DNA from: Achromobacter spanius
Lineage (GTDB): Bacteria; Pseudomonadota; Gammaproteobacteria; Burkholderiales; Burkholderiaceae_B
Length of the DNA stretch: 64,000 nt
NCBI RefSeq assembly: GCF_029637605.1
Contig: NZ_CP121261.1
Span: 496,001 to 560,000, forward strand
Direction: 5' to 3'
Part shown: positions 43,701 to 52,946 of the stretch, in pieces
Numbering within the stretch: position 1 is the stretch's first letter
How the letters are laid out: each line of letters starts with the position of its first letter
Program-made: the position numbers and the translations under genes
Notes under the pieces: generated by a model
Database searches by the model: none
Told to the model about the DNA's origin: nothing
The model's input: only the letters and a program-made list of their open reading frames with translations

Positions 43701-46700
43701 CACGCTGACGGGCGGCACGCTGCAAGGCGCGCAAGGCGGAACGCTGACCATCAGCGGCGATCTCACGCTGGACAACGCCAGCCAGGTCAACGTGGCGTTG
43801 GGCAATGCCCCGTCCAACGCGCTGTTCGATGTGCAGGGCAACCTGGCCTTGGCCGGTACGCTGAACGTTACCGACGATGGCGGCTTTGGCCCCGGCGTCT
43901 ATCGCCTGTTCGACTATGGCGGCACGCTGACCTCGAACACGCTGGCCATCGGCGTCGCACCCACGGGCGTTACGGCCGATGACCTGCGCATCCAGACGGC
44001 CGTCAACGGTCAGGTCAACCTGATGTCCACCGCCGGCGCCACGCTGAGCTTCTGGGACGGCAGCAATGTCGCGCAGCGTGACAACAGCGCTATTGATGGC
44101 GGCTCGGGCGCCTGGCGCACCGATGGCATGAACTGGACCAACGAAGACGGCACCCTGAACGGCCGCTTCCAGCCCAACCCCACTTTTGCCGTGTTCCAGG
44201 GCCAGGCAGGCACCGTGTCGGTGGACGACACGGCGGGTGCGGTGAGCGTGACGGGGATGCAGATCGCGTCGAACGGATACCGTATTGAAGGCGATTCGAT
44301 TGCACTGGCTGGTGGCACGGAAACCATCGTGCGCGTGGGCTCGGGCGATGTGTCCGGCGCGGCCATCACCGGCACCATCGCGTCGAACCTGACCGGGGCA
44401 AGCAAGCTTGTGAAGGCCGACTACGGCACGCTGGTGCTGACGGGCGCCAACACGTATACGGGCGGCACCGAAGTGCGCACGGGCACGTTGGTGGGCAATG
44501 AGGCGTCGATTCGGGGCAATCTGCTGAACAACGGCGCTGTCGTGTTCAACCAGGCCACCGATGCGACCTATTCGGGCGATGTCTCCGGCACGGGCACGAT
44601 GGCCAAGCAAGGCGCGGGTACGCTGACGCTGACCGGTCTTAACGCGCAAGACTGGCGCGTTGATGCAGGCACGCTGGCAGTCAGCGCAGGCGGCTACAAC
44701 AGCAACACCACCATCGCCTCGGGCGCCCAGGCGCGTTTCGACCAAACCAGCAACGCATCGTTTAACGGCGTGCTGACGGGCGCGGGGCGGGTCACGAAGA
44801 CCGGCGCGGGCACGCTTCAACTGCTGGCCGACAGCAGCGGTTTTACCGGTCAGACACAGGTTCAAGCCGGCACCGTGCAGGTGTCGAACGCACTGGGTGG
44901 TTCCGCCTCGGTCACGGGCGGGCGCCTGGTCAACAACGGCGTCCTGGGGGGCAACGTCGCGGTCAGCGGCGCGGGCGTCTTGTCTGGCGCGGGCCGCATC
45001 AACGGCGACGCCACGCTGACCGGCGGCGTGCTGGAAGGCGTGCAAGGGCAGACACTGGCTGTTGGCGGCGACTTGTCGCTGTCCAACACCAGCCAGGTCA
45101 ACGTGGCACTGGGCCTGGCGCCGAACAACGCCCTGTTTGATGTGGGCGGCAACCTGACCCTGGCTGGCACGCTGAACGTGACGGACCAAGGCGGCTTTGG
45201 CGCCGGTGTTTATCGCTTGTTCGACTACGGTGGCAGCTTGGTCGACAACGGCCTGACCGTGGGCACCACGCCTTCTGGCGTCGATGCCAGCGCGTTGGCC
45301 GTGCAGACGGCGGTGGGCGGACAAGTGAACCTGGCCTCGACATCCGGCGCAACGCTGGGCTTCTGGGACGGCGATGACACTGCCCGCCACGATAACGGCG
45401 CCATCGATGGCGGCGCGGGCACCTGGCGCGCCGATGGTCGCAACTGGGCCAACACGAACGGCACGCTGAACGGTCCGTTCCAACCCAACCCCACCTACGC
45501 GGTCTTTCAAGCGCGGGCAGGCACGGTCACGGTGGACGCCTCGGCCGGCGCGATCGGCATCACCGGCATGCAGATTGCCACCGATGGCTACCGCATCGAA
45601 GGCGACGCCATCGCGCTGCAAGGCGCGGGCGGTGAGAGCATCATCCGCGTGGGGGCAGGGTCGTCGGCGGACGCCAGCATGGCGGGCACCATTGCCTCCA
45701 GCCTGACCGGCGCCAGCAAACTGGCCAAGGCCGATTACGGCCGCCTGGTGCTGACCGCCGACAACACCTACACCGGCGGCACGGATGTGCGCCTGGGCAC
45801 GCTGTCGGTGTCCAAGGACGCCAACCTGGGCGCGGCCGCGGGCGGTGTGACGCTGAGCGGCGGCGTGCTGGCCACGACGGCCAGCTTCACTACCAACCGC
45901 GCCATCACGCTGACGCAGTCGAGCGGCATCGATGTGTCGTCCGGCACGACGCTCGGCTTGTCCGGCGCGATCAGCGGCAACGGTGACTTGAGCAAGGCAG
46001 GGGCGGGCGTGCTTACCGTGTCGGGTGACGGCAGCGGCTACACCGGCAGCATGTTGGTGCAGGAAGGCGCGTTGAACCTTGCATCGACCGGAAAGCTCGG
46101 CGGCACCTTGACCTTGGCCAGCGGCACGCTGTTGCAAGGCGCGGGCCAGGTCGGCACGACCACGCTGCAAAGCGGCGCCATTCTGGCGCCGGGCAAGGTC
46201 AACGGCACCTTGAACGTGGCGGGTAATCTGACCTTCATGCCGGGGTCCGTCTATCAAGTGGCGGCCGATCCGGCGTCATCCGACAGCGCCCGCGTGGCCG
46301 TCAGCGGCGTTGCCAATCTGGCCGGCTCGGTGGTGCACGTCGGGCCGGAAGGCGGCTTTGAAACCACGCGCCAGTACACCATCCTGAGCGCCAACGCCAT
46401 CAACGGCCAGTTCGACAACGTGTCGTCGAACTACGCCTTCCTGGCGCCGGCCCTGAGCTACGGCGCGCAGGATGTCACGCTGCAACTCGGACGCAAGGTG
46501 GTGCCGGCCGAGCCAAGCACGCCCTCCCGTCCGATCGCCTTTGCCGACGCCGCGCGCACCGGCAATCAACGCGCCGTCGCCAATGCGCTGGACAGCCTGC
46601 CGACCGACAATGCGCTGCACCAATACATCCTGACCTTGCCCGAAGGCGCGCCGCCGGCCGCCTTCAACAGCCTGTCCGGCGAAGCGCACGCCAGCGTCGC

Positions 46701-47682
46701 GTCCAGCCTGATGGGTTCCAGCAGCACCACGCGCACGCTGCCGCTGTCGCACCTGCGGGCGAACCTGAACGCCGGTATGAGCCCAGGCGCGCCCACGGCG
46801 CAAGCGGGCGGCACGCTGTCCGCGTCCGCCTTGCCGTCGTCGAATGCCCAGCCCGCGTGGGCCGAGCTGGTCGGCAACTGGCAAACGCAGAACGCCACGG
46901 ACAACACCGCGCAAGTCCGTCAACACACCGGCGGCGTCTTCGTTGGGGCGGACCATGCCGTGGGCAACGGCTGGCGTGTGGGCGGGGCCGTCGGCTACAC
47001 CGACAGCAAGATCCGGGTCGACGATCGTTCGTCCAACGCGGACGTGTCCGGCTACAGCGCGGCCATCTACGGCGGTAAATCGTTTGAGGCGGGTGCGGGC
47101 AAGCTGAACCTGCTGGTCGGCACGTCGTACACCTGGCACGACGTCAGCACCGAACGCTACGCCACCGTGGCCGGCGCATCGCAAAAGCTGACCGCTGACT
47201 ACGGCGCCAGCACCACTCAGCTCTTCACCGAACTGGGCTACGCCATGCCATTGTCAGACCGCACCACGCTTGAGCCCTTCGTGGGCCTGGCCTGGAGCGA
47301 CCTGCGCAGCCGCAGCTTCAAGGAATCCGGCGGCTCGGCGGCCTTGAGCGGCCAAAGCAGCAGCGACAAGCAAACCAGCAGCACGCTGGGCATGCGCGCC
47401 CAAACAGACTTCACGCTGAACGGCGCCGAAGGCCGCTTGCAAGCCACGCTGGGCTGGCGTCATGCGTTTGGCGATGTGCTGCCGCAATCCACCATGGCGT
47501 TTGACGGCGGTCAGGCGTTCACGGTGTCGGGTTCACCGATTGCGCGTAACGCGGCGGTTGCCGAGCTGGGCGCGGAAGTGGCGGTGTCCAAGAATGCGTC
47601 GTTGGGCTTGAACTACAGCGGGCAGTACGGCGGCGGCAATCGCGAACACGCGGGGTCGCTGAACGTGCGCTGGCGGTATTGA
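40702..47682 (+). CDS. Giant autotransporter adhesin with glycine-rich head and beta-helix repeats
   Basis: 2326 residues from the ATG at 40702. An in-frame TTG at 40660 is possible. The signal peptide ends TPSFAADLLVG. Residues about 37-200 are extremely glycine-rich (GNGGNGG, GGGGGIGGGGGGGG and similar). The passenger is a long beta-helix built of autotransporter-associated strand repeats (GAGTLTLSGANTYSGGT and many variants). Two long units of about 437 residues repeat in tandem, at 43141-44448 and 44449-45762. A C-terminal 12-strand barrel begins near AWAELVGNWQTQN and ends LNVRWRY. It is exported by the type Va route and probably acts in adhesion or biofilm. No protease site or RGD motif was seen. 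Confidence 0.93.
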   Translation: MRTPSAARKLKLSPGYLALAAATCMPLAVTPSFAADLLVGNGGNGGVSSGASLAGSGGGGGIGGGGGGGGSGASGGAGGGLARGGDGAVGDGSAGGSSGGAGGASGTLGGLSGVGGGGGAGGPTDNSGGGGSGGGALGAGGGLGNGGAGADGGAIVTLDGTPFSGTAGQGAQGASSGVLNSAGPAYDYIGIGGGGGGAGTFADGGDGTAGSLTGSGAFLVVLNSMLVGGAGGGNSLGATGGRGGDGELALTGSTLFLYETLQIGGAGGGGSASVPTGGQGGDGKVTVDDDTNLHFLGPGRALVVGGGTGGGAGVLNLGKGSLVFSNGGTFTINANGTVNIGNETLDATTGGTITNLPTLVNNGTINFNQLGSVQLDSDITGSGSLHINTNGGVVLTGTNTYTGGTTVSAGTLNIGLSGATGSISGDIVNNALVVFSRSDTSEYAGNMSGSGMLHKVGTGLLRLTGANTAKGDVLVGNGSLEVTGAAARLGSATSDVNIGTGSAVGITVSNGAQLTSHDVRVGYFSDTSTAIVTGADSTWSANYLAVGAGVGAEGRLEVMNGAQLSAAKSFVGASANGTALVSGANTRWDSTFGIMIGSVAGSGTSSVVVDSGATLSAQQVEISDGGGSLQVNGSDATGRGVLQAAYVDRHAGTPIGTVDFNGGVLRATASEANLFRGFSAGEITLGAGGLYLDSNGFDVGTSTVLDGTGQLTKTGAGTLTLSGANTYSGGTAIQNGTLSVSADVSLGAAVGDLEMSGGTLATTASFDTGRNVSLAQDGTFNVANGTQLGLTGTVSGAGALVKRGAGTLTLSGANTYDSTQVLDGTLIGNSASIRGDLLNNGSVIFDQGVDGSAAGSMSGTGAITKRGAGVLTLTGTNALNWNIEQGTLASEASRYSGDATIGAAGTLRFAQAGNASYAGQISGSGIFEKTGAGALTLSADNSAYTGTTRVQAGMLTVANQLGGNADVVGGRLHVTGALSGNAAIGNTAILSGTGTIGQNVTLTGGTLQGAQGGTLTISGDLTLDNASQVNVALGNAPSNALFDVQGNLALAGTLNVTDDGGFGPGVYRLFDYGGTLTSNTLAIGVAPTGVTADDLRIQTAVNGQVNLMSTAGATLSFWDGSNVAQRDNSAIDGGSGAWRTDGMNWTNEDGTLNGRFQPNPTFAVFQGQAGTVSVDDTAGAVSVTGMQIASNGYRIEGDSIALAGGTETIVRVGSGDVSGAAITGTIASNLTGASKLVKADYGTLVLTGANTYTGGTEVRTGTLVGNEASIRGNLLNNGAVVFNQATDATYSGDVSGTGTMAKQGAGTLTLTGLNAQDWRVDAGTLAVSAGGYNSNTTIASGAQARFDQTSNASFNGVLTGAGRVTKTGAGTLQLLADSSGFTGQTQVQAGTVQVSNALGGSASVTGGRLVNNGVLGGNVAVSGAGVLSGAGRINGDATLTGGVLEGVQGQTLAVGGDLSLSNTSQVNVALGLAPNNALFDVGGNLTLAGTLNVTDQGGFGAGVYRLFDYGGSLVDNGLTVGTTPSGVDASALAVQTAVGGQVNLASTSGATLGFWDGDDTARHDNGAIDGGAGTWRADGRNWANTNGTLNGPFQPNPTYAVFQARAGTVTVDASAGAIGITGMQIATDGYRIEGDAIALQGAGGESIIRVGAGSSADASMAGTIASSLTGASKLAKADYGRLVLTADNTYTGGTDVRLGTLSVSKDANLGAAAGGVTLSGGVLATTASFTTNRAITLTQSSGIDVSSGTTLGLSGAISGNGDLSKAGAGVLTVSGDGSGYTGSMLVQEGALNLASTGKLGGTLTLASGTLLQGAGQVGTTTLQSGAILAPGKVNGTLNVAGNLTFMPGSVYQVAADPASSDSARVAVSGVANLAGSVVHVGPEGGFETTRQYTILSANAINGQFDNVSSNYAFLAPALSYGAQDVTLQLGRKVVPAEPSTPSRPIAFADAARTGNQRAVANALDSLPTDNALHQYILTLPEGAPPAAFNSLSGEAHASVASSLMGSSSTTRTLPLSHLRANLNAGMSPGAPTAQAGGTLSASALPSSNAQPAWAELVGNWQTQNATDNTAQVRQHTGGVFVGADHAVGNGWRVGGAVGYTDSKIRVDDRSSNADVSGYSAAIYGGKSFEAGAGKLNLLVGTSYTWHDVSTERYATVAGASQKLTADYGASTTQLFTELGYAMPLSDRTTLEPFVGLAWSDLRSRSFKESGGSAALSGQSSSDKQTSSTLGMRAQTDFTLNGAEGRLQATLGWRHAFGDVLPQSTMAFDGGQAFTVSGSPIARNAAVAELGAEVAVSKNASLGLNYSGQYGGGNREHAGSLNVRWRY
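43141..45762 (+). repeat. Two tandem 1.31-kb repeat units inside the autotransporter
   Basis: Unit 1 starts at ANTYDSTQVLDGTLIGNSAS (43141) and unit 2 at ANTYTGGTEVRTGTLVGNEA (44449). A third partial unit begins at 45763. Landmarks recur in order: SIRGDLLNNG / SIRGNLLNNG, GVYRLFDYGG, TLSFWDG / TLGFWDG, FQPNPTFAVFQ / FQPNPTYAVFQ and GYRIEGDSIAL / GYRIEGDAIAL. Units are clearly diverged, so the duplication is old. Confidence 0.88.
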
Positions 47683-47686
47683 GGAA

Positions 47687-47773
47687 ATATGGTGTCAGAC
47701 TGGATATATGGTGTCAGACTGCAATTCCCAGGTGATATTGCAGTCTGACACCTTAAAACAACACCTTAAAACA
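47687..47773. repeat. Palindromic dispersed element, second full copy
   Basis: A partial left arm GGTGTCAGACTG (47691-47702) precedes a full palindrome. Its arms GGTGTCAGACTGCAAT (47710-47725) and ATTGCAGTCTGACACC (47737-47752) are perfect complements around an 11-base loop. The architecture, with a duplicated left arm before the full hairpin, matches 3434-3523. Its right edge overlaps a 13-base tandem repeat ACACCTTAAAACA (47748-47760, 47761-47773) that runs into the acetyltransferase gene end. It lies between convergent genes and may serve as a bidirectional terminator. Confidence 0.85.
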
Positions 47774-48215
47774 AGTACTCCAGCACCTCATCGCCCGCGT
47801 CATTGAACGTGCCGGTCGAGCGCCATCCCAGGTGCCGATAAAACCCATAAGACCGCACCGCCGGATCCGTGGCGCAGCCAAGGAACACACGCGCGAACCC
47901 GCGCGTGCGTAGCGCCTCAAGCACCATGCCCAAGAGCGTCTTGCCCACTCCCAAGCCTTCATAGGCGGGCAGCAAGGCCAGCACGACGATCTCGCCGGTA
48001 TCCCGGTGCGCGAAGCAATAGCCCGCCAGCACATCGCCGTCCAGCGCGACCACGCCGGGGTATAGGCCCGCGTCGATCCCCGCCGCCCAGGTTTCGCGCG
48101 TGATGCCGGCGGCGGCGAGTTCCGCTTCGGTGACCGCGTTTTCGCGGGTCTGGGTCCGCAGCGTGATGCACGCGGCGGCGTCGTCGGCAATGGCGGATCG
48201 GTAGGTGATTGGCAT
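47766..48215 (-). CDS. GNAT-family N-acetyltransferase
   Basis: 149 residues from the ATG at 48215. The frame is open further upstream, but the family begins here with MPITYRSAIADDAAACITLR. The acetyl-CoA motif is VVLALLPAYEGLGVGKTLLG (Q/RxxGxG/A type loop), followed by FLGCATDPAVRSYGFYRHLG, the usual C-terminal GNAT element. It transfers acetyl to an amine of an unknown substrate. The last codons coincide with the 13-base tandem repeat next to the palindrome, so the natural C-terminus may have been altered. It is divergent from the GntR/UTRA gene. Confidence 0.88.
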   Translation of the reverse strand: MPITYRSAIADDAAACITLRTQTRENAVTEAELAAAGITRETWAAGIDAGLYPGVVALDGDVLAGYCFAHRDTGEIVVLALLPAYEGLGVGKTLLGMVLEALRTRGFARVFLGCATDPAVRSYGFYRHLGWRSTGTFNDAGDEVLEYLF

Positions 48216-48287
48216 GGCGCTTACCCTAACAGATGTCACCACGTCAGTGTTTTCCCGATAGAACAACCCTCCCAGCCATTTGTTCCA

Positions 48288-48316
48288 TTGACGGTACATT
48301 AGGACACCCCTAGAGT
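48288..48316 (+). promoter_or_regulatory. Candidate promoter of the gntR-liv-hyu operon
   Basis: TTGACG (48288-48293) and TAGAGT (48311-48316) are separated by 17 bases. Transcription would start within a base or two of the ATG at 48324, and no ribosome site precedes that codon. The regulator mRNA may therefore be leaderless. Confidence 0.4.
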
Positions 48317-48323
48317 TTCCGGC

Positions 48324-49121
48324 ATGGGAACCACACTGCCTCTGCCGAAATACCACCAGATCTATCTTGTGCTGCGCGAGCAGTTGCAAGAGGGCCGTTT
48401 CGATCAGGACGGATTGCCGGGCGAGCACGCCCTGGCCGACCAGTTTGACGTGGCTCGCATCACCATTCGCAAGGCCATGGAAATGCTGGTGGCGGATGGC
48501 CTGGTGTCGCGGCGTCCGGGCTTGGGGACCTGGCCCTTGCGCGGGGCGTCCCGCACGCAGGCTCCGCCCGCGGCCAACGCGTCGCAGAAGGCGCACCTGA
48601 CGGGGCTGCTTGAGAACATCGTCAACATGGGCCTGCGCACCTCTGTGCAGGTGCTGGACAGTGCGCTGGTGTCCGCGCCGCCCACGGTGGCTGAGTCGCT
48701 GGGCATTCCGGTGGGCACGCCGGTCCACAAGAGCCTGCGCGTGCGCAGCACCGAGGCCGGGCCGCTGTCGCACATCACCACTTATGTACCGCAGGCCGTG
48801 GCCGACTTCACGCGCGAAGACCTGGAACGCGAACCCTTGCTGATGCTGCTGGAAGCGGCCGGCGTGGAGTTCGGTGGCGCCACGCAAACCATTTCGGCGC
48901 GCCTGGCCGATGCGCAGGTCGCGCGCCATCTGGATGTGTCGGTGGGGTCGGCGCTACTGGCCGTGACCCGCGTCGTACGCGACGTGAACGACCGCCCCGT
49001 GCAGCTCTTGCAGGGCCTGTATCGGCCCGACCGCTACCAATACCAATTGCAGTTGTCGCGCGTCGGCAGCATCGACGCCAAAGTCTGGGTCAGCGAAGAG
49101 CTGTCGGCCCAATTTCATTGA
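48324..49121 (+). CDS. GntR-family regulator, HutC subfamily (UTRA domain)
   Basis: 265 residues. The winged helix is YHQIYLVLREQLQEGRF, ALADQFDVARITIRKAMEML and GLVSRRPGLGTWP. A UTRA ligand domain follows (VHKSLRVRSTEAGPLSHITT, ARHLDVSVGSALLAVTRVV, and QLLQGLYRPDRYQYQLQLSR). HutC-type regulators respond to the substrate or an early intermediate of the operon they head. It is transcribed with the importer and catabolic genes that follow 18 bases later, so it is the probable local regulator of the whole 14-kb cluster. Confidence 0.94.
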   Translation: MGTTLPLPKYHQIYLVLREQLQEGRFDQDGLPGEHALADQFDVARITIRKAMEMLVADGLVSRRPGLGTWPLRGASRTQAPPAANASQKAHLTGLLENIVNMGLRTSVQVLDSALVSAPPTVAESLGIPVGTPVHKSLRVRSTEAGPLSHITTYVPQAVADFTREDLEREPLLMLLEAAGVEFGGATQTISARLADAQVARHLDVSVGSALLAVTRVVRDVNDRPVQLLQGLYRPDRYQYQLQLSRVGSIDAKVWVSEELSAQFH

Positions 49122-49139
49122 ACCCCTCGGAGATCTCCC

Positions 49140-50345
49140 ATGAATTCGCGCCGCACTTTTCTGTATCGATCCGCCGCCGCCACGGCGCTGTTGTCCGCGC
49201 CCTGGGTGGCGCGCGCGCAAGGCGCCACGCCCGTGAAGGTGGGTGTGCTGCACCCGGTGACCGGCGCCTTGGCGTATTCGGGGCAGCAATGCCGGCTGGG
49301 CGCGCTGCTGGCCATTGAAGACATCAACAAGGCGGGCGGCATCAAATCCTTGGGCGGCGCGCCGTTGTCGGCCGTGTTGGGTGACGCGCAGTCGCGCCCC
49401 GAGGCGGGTTCGGCGGAAGTGGAGAAGATGAACGAGGCGGGCGTGTCGGCCATTGTCGGCGCGTATGCGTCGGCGATCTGCCTGGCCACCACGCAGACGG
49501 CGGCCAAATACAACCTGCCGCATGTGGTGGACGTGGGCGTGGCGGACCAGATTGTGGAGCGCGGCCTGAAGAACACCTTCCGTTTCGGGCCGGGCTACCG
49601 TGCCTGTAGCGAACGCGCCATTGCCGACCTGGTGGCCTTGAACGATGCCGCCGGCAAGCCGGCCAAGACCGTGATGATCGTGCACGAGGAGTCGCTGTTC
49701 GGCACCGGCACGGCGGCGTTGCTGTCGAAGTCGCTGCCGCAGTACGGCTTCGAGGTGAAGGAAGTGGTGAAGCACCCGAACCCCACGCGCGATTTCAACA
49801 ACATCGTGCTGCGCATGCGGTCCGTGAACCCGGACATCGTCATCCCGGCCAACTACTACAACGAATATGCGTTGCTGCTGCGCGCGATGAAGCAGCAGAA
49901 GGTACAGCCCAAGGCTATTTTTTCCGTGCTGGGGGGCGCGGCGTCCAGCTACAAGTTCCTGAAGGAATTTCCGGACATCGCCAACGGCATCATCGACTGC
50001 AACCACTGGTTCAACCCCAAGGATGCGCGCGTGGCGCCGTTGAAGGCCCGCGTGGAAGAGAAGGGCGCGTACTTCAGCTACGAGGTCTTCATGACTTACG
50101 TTGCCGTGCAGTTGCTGGCCGACGCCATCGAACGCGCCAAGTCCGCCGACCGCGCCGCCATCACCGACGCGCTGGCGTCCAGCACCTTCCACGACAACCT
50201 CATGCCGTATGGCCCGACCAAGTTCGTCAACGGCCAGAACACGGGCGCGCAGCCGCTCTTGACGCAAGTCATCGGTGGCGACATCAAGGTGATCATTCCG
50301 GCGGAATACCGCCAGGCCGACGCCATTTTTCCCTTGAAGGCCTGA
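49140..50345 (+). CDS. Branched-chain-type ABC transporter, periplasmic binding protein
   Basis: 401 residues, start with GGAG eight bases upstream. The N-terminus MNSRRTFLYRSAAATALLSA fits a Tat signal (SRRTFL), with cleavage near ARAQG. The mature part shows the LivJ/AmiC family pattern: VKVGVLHPVTGALAYSGQQ, AIEDINKAGGIKSLGGAPL, and VSAIVGAYASAICLATTQTA. Members bind amino acids, amides, urea or aromatic acids. With cyclic-amide hydrolases downstream, an amide or imide ligand is plausible. Tat export would mean it folds in the cytoplasm first, which is unusual for this family but not unknown. Confidence 0.92.
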   Translation: MNSRRTFLYRSAAATALLSAPWVARAQGATPVKVGVLHPVTGALAYSGQQCRLGALLAIEDINKAGGIKSLGGAPLSAVLGDAQSRPEAGSAEVEKMNEAGVSAIVGAYASAICLATTQTAAKYNLPHVVDVGVADQIVERGLKNTFRFGPGYRACSERAIADLVALNDAAGKPAKTVMIVHEESLFGTGTAALLSKSLPQYGFEVKEVVKHPNPTRDFNNIVLRMRSVNPDIVIPANYYNEYALLLRAMKQQKVQPKAIFSVLGGAASSYKFLKEFPDIANGIIDCNHWFNPKDARVAPLKARVEEKGAYFSYEVFMTYVAVQLLADAIERAKSADRAAITDALASSTFHDNLMPYGPTKFVNGQNTGAQPLLTQVIGGDIKVIIPAEYRQADAIFPLKA

Positions 50346-50354
50346 GCGCGCAGC

Positions 50355-51227
50355 ATGCTGGATCCCGCCATCCTCTTTTCATCGGTGCTGAACGGCCTGA
50401 CGACCGGCGCGGTGTACGCGCTGATCGCCCTGGGGCTGACCCTGATCTACGGGGTGCTGCACATCATCAACTTTGCCCATGGCGCCGCGCTGATGGTGGC
50501 GCTGTACGCCGTCTACCTGCTGAAAGACCGGCTGGGCATCGACCCTTATGCGGCGTTGCCCCTGGTGGTGGCGGGCATGTTCGTGCTGGGCTATGCGCTG
50601 CAGCGCGTTGTGATCAACCGCGCCAGCCATGGCAAGGACGAGAACATTCTGCTGGTGACGCTGGGCCTGGCCATCGTGCTGGAAAATCTGGCGCTGGTGT
50701 GGTTCAAGTCGGACACGCGCAGCATCGACACGGCCTACACGCTCAGCACGGTCGAGATCGGCCCCGCCATGATCGCGCTGCCCAAGGTCATCGCCTTCTT
50801 TGGGGCGCTGGCCGTGGCGGCGGTGCTGTTCTGGATTATCCGCAGCACCGACCTGGGCCGCGCCATACGCGCGGTGGCCCGCGAAAAGCAGGGTGCCAAG
50901 CTGATGGGCATAGATGTTGAGAAAGTCTATGCGCTGTCCTTCGGCATCGGCATGGCCTGCCTGGGCGCGGCGGCCTGCTTCCTGCTGCCCGCCTACTACG
51001 TCAACCCGCAGGTGGGCAGCGGCTTTGTGCTGGTGGCTTTCACCATCGTGGTGCTGGGCGGTATGGGCAGCTTCGTGGGGGCGCTGGTGGGCGGCTTGCT
51101 GATTGGCGTGGTGGAGTCCATCGGGGGCCTGTTCCTGGGTGACTCGCTGGGTCAGATGGGCATTTTTGCGATCTTCATCGCGGTGCTGCTGTTTCGCCCG
51201 CAGGGGCTGTTCGGGGCGAGGGGCTGA
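50355..51227 (+). CDS. Branched-chain-type ABC transporter, LivH-like permease
   Basis: 290 residues with about eight hydrophobic helices. Typical LivH opening NGLTTGAVYALIALGLTLIYG, followed by VLHIINFAHGAALMVALY. The EAA-like loop is RAIRAVAREKQGAKLMGIDV. It starts nine bases after the binding-protein gene and forms the membrane channel with the next gene. Confidence 0.94.
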   Translation: MLDPAILFSSVLNGLTTGAVYALIALGLTLIYGVLHIINFAHGAALMVALYAVYLLKDRLGIDPYAALPLVVAGMFVLGYALQRVVINRASHGKDENILLVTLGLAIVLENLALVWFKSDTRSIDTAYTLSTVEIGPAMIALPKVIAFFGALAVAAVLFWIIRSTDLGRAIRAVAREKQGAKLMGIDVEKVYALSFGIGMACLGAAACFLLPAYYVNPQVGSGFVLVAFTIVVLGGMGSFVGALVGGLLIGVVESIGGLFLGDSLGQMGIFAIFIAVLLFRPQGLFGARG

Positions 51228-51229
51228 GC

Positions 51230-52190
51230 ATGAACCGGGATTTATTTTCTATCGCGTTGTTCGGGGTGGCGCTGGCCGTCTTGGCGACGTTCGCGCAGTC
51301 TGGCGTGTTGCTGACGTTTGTGATGATGTCGCTGTACGCGGCGTTGCTGTCGCAGGCCTGGAACATTCTGGGCGGCTACGGCGGCCAGTTGTCATTTGGC
51401 CATGCGCTGTTCTTTGGCGTGGGCGCCTATGCCCAGGCGCTGGGCCAGCTTAGTCTGGGCATCAACCCCTGGCTGGCGCTGCCGATGGCCATTGCGCTGG
51501 GCGCGTTGACGGGCCTGGCCGTGGGCGGGCTGACGTTCCGCTACGGGCTCAAGGGATCGTACTTTGCGCTGGTGACGCTGGCGTTTGCCGAGGTCTTCCG
51601 CATCCTGGCCTTGTCGGCGCCCTTCACGGGCGGCGGGGTGGGGCTGATGGTGCCGCTGCAAGAGGGCGCGGCCAACATGCAGTTCGTGTCGCGCCGGGGC
51701 TATATCTATCTACTGCTGGCGTTCGTGGTGTTGGCGCTGGCAGTCACCGCATGGCTGCGCCATTCGCGCTTTGGCGCGTACCTGCAAGCGGTGCGCGACA
51801 ACGAAGACGCCGCGCGCGCCATCGGCGTGAATCCGCTGCGCGTGAAGCTGGGCGGCATTGCCTTGTCGGCGGCGTTCATGAGCGCGGCGGGCGCCTTCTA
51901 CGTGCAGGTGTTTCAGTACATCGACCCGGGTATCGCCTTCGGGTCGGCCGTGTCGGTGGAAGCCCTGGTGGGCGCCATCGTGGGCGGCATGGGTACGTTG
52001 TGGGGGCCGGTGCTGGGCGCGGTGGCGCTGCATGGCCTGGCCGACCTGACGCGCAACCTGTTCGGGGAATTGCCCGGCATCAGCATGGTGATCTACGGCG
52101 TGGTGCTGATCCTGATCGTGATGTTCCTGCCGCGCGGCATCAGCGGCAGCGGCCAGTCGCTGCGTGGGCTGTTCAGCAAGGAGCGCGCCC

Positions 52191-52198
<8 letters not shown>
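51230..52198 (+). CDS. Branched-chain-type ABC transporter, LivM-like permease
   Basis: 322 residues with about ten hydrophobic stretches. LivM marks include QAWNILGGYGGQLSFGHALF, GLKGSYFALVTLAFAEVFR and the loop AVRDNEDAARAIGVNPLRVK. Its stop overlaps the GTG start of the LivG-like gene by eight bases, indicating tight translational coupling. Confidence 0.94.

Positions 52199-52942
<744 letters not shown>

Positions 52943-52946
<4 letters not shown>

Noticed and set aside
43633..46257. An 874-residue open frame on the minus strand opposite the autotransporter
   Set aside because: It is a by-product of GC-rich repetitive coding on the plus strand. Composition is Arg/Ala/Gly/His-rich without any domain, start site or ribosome site.
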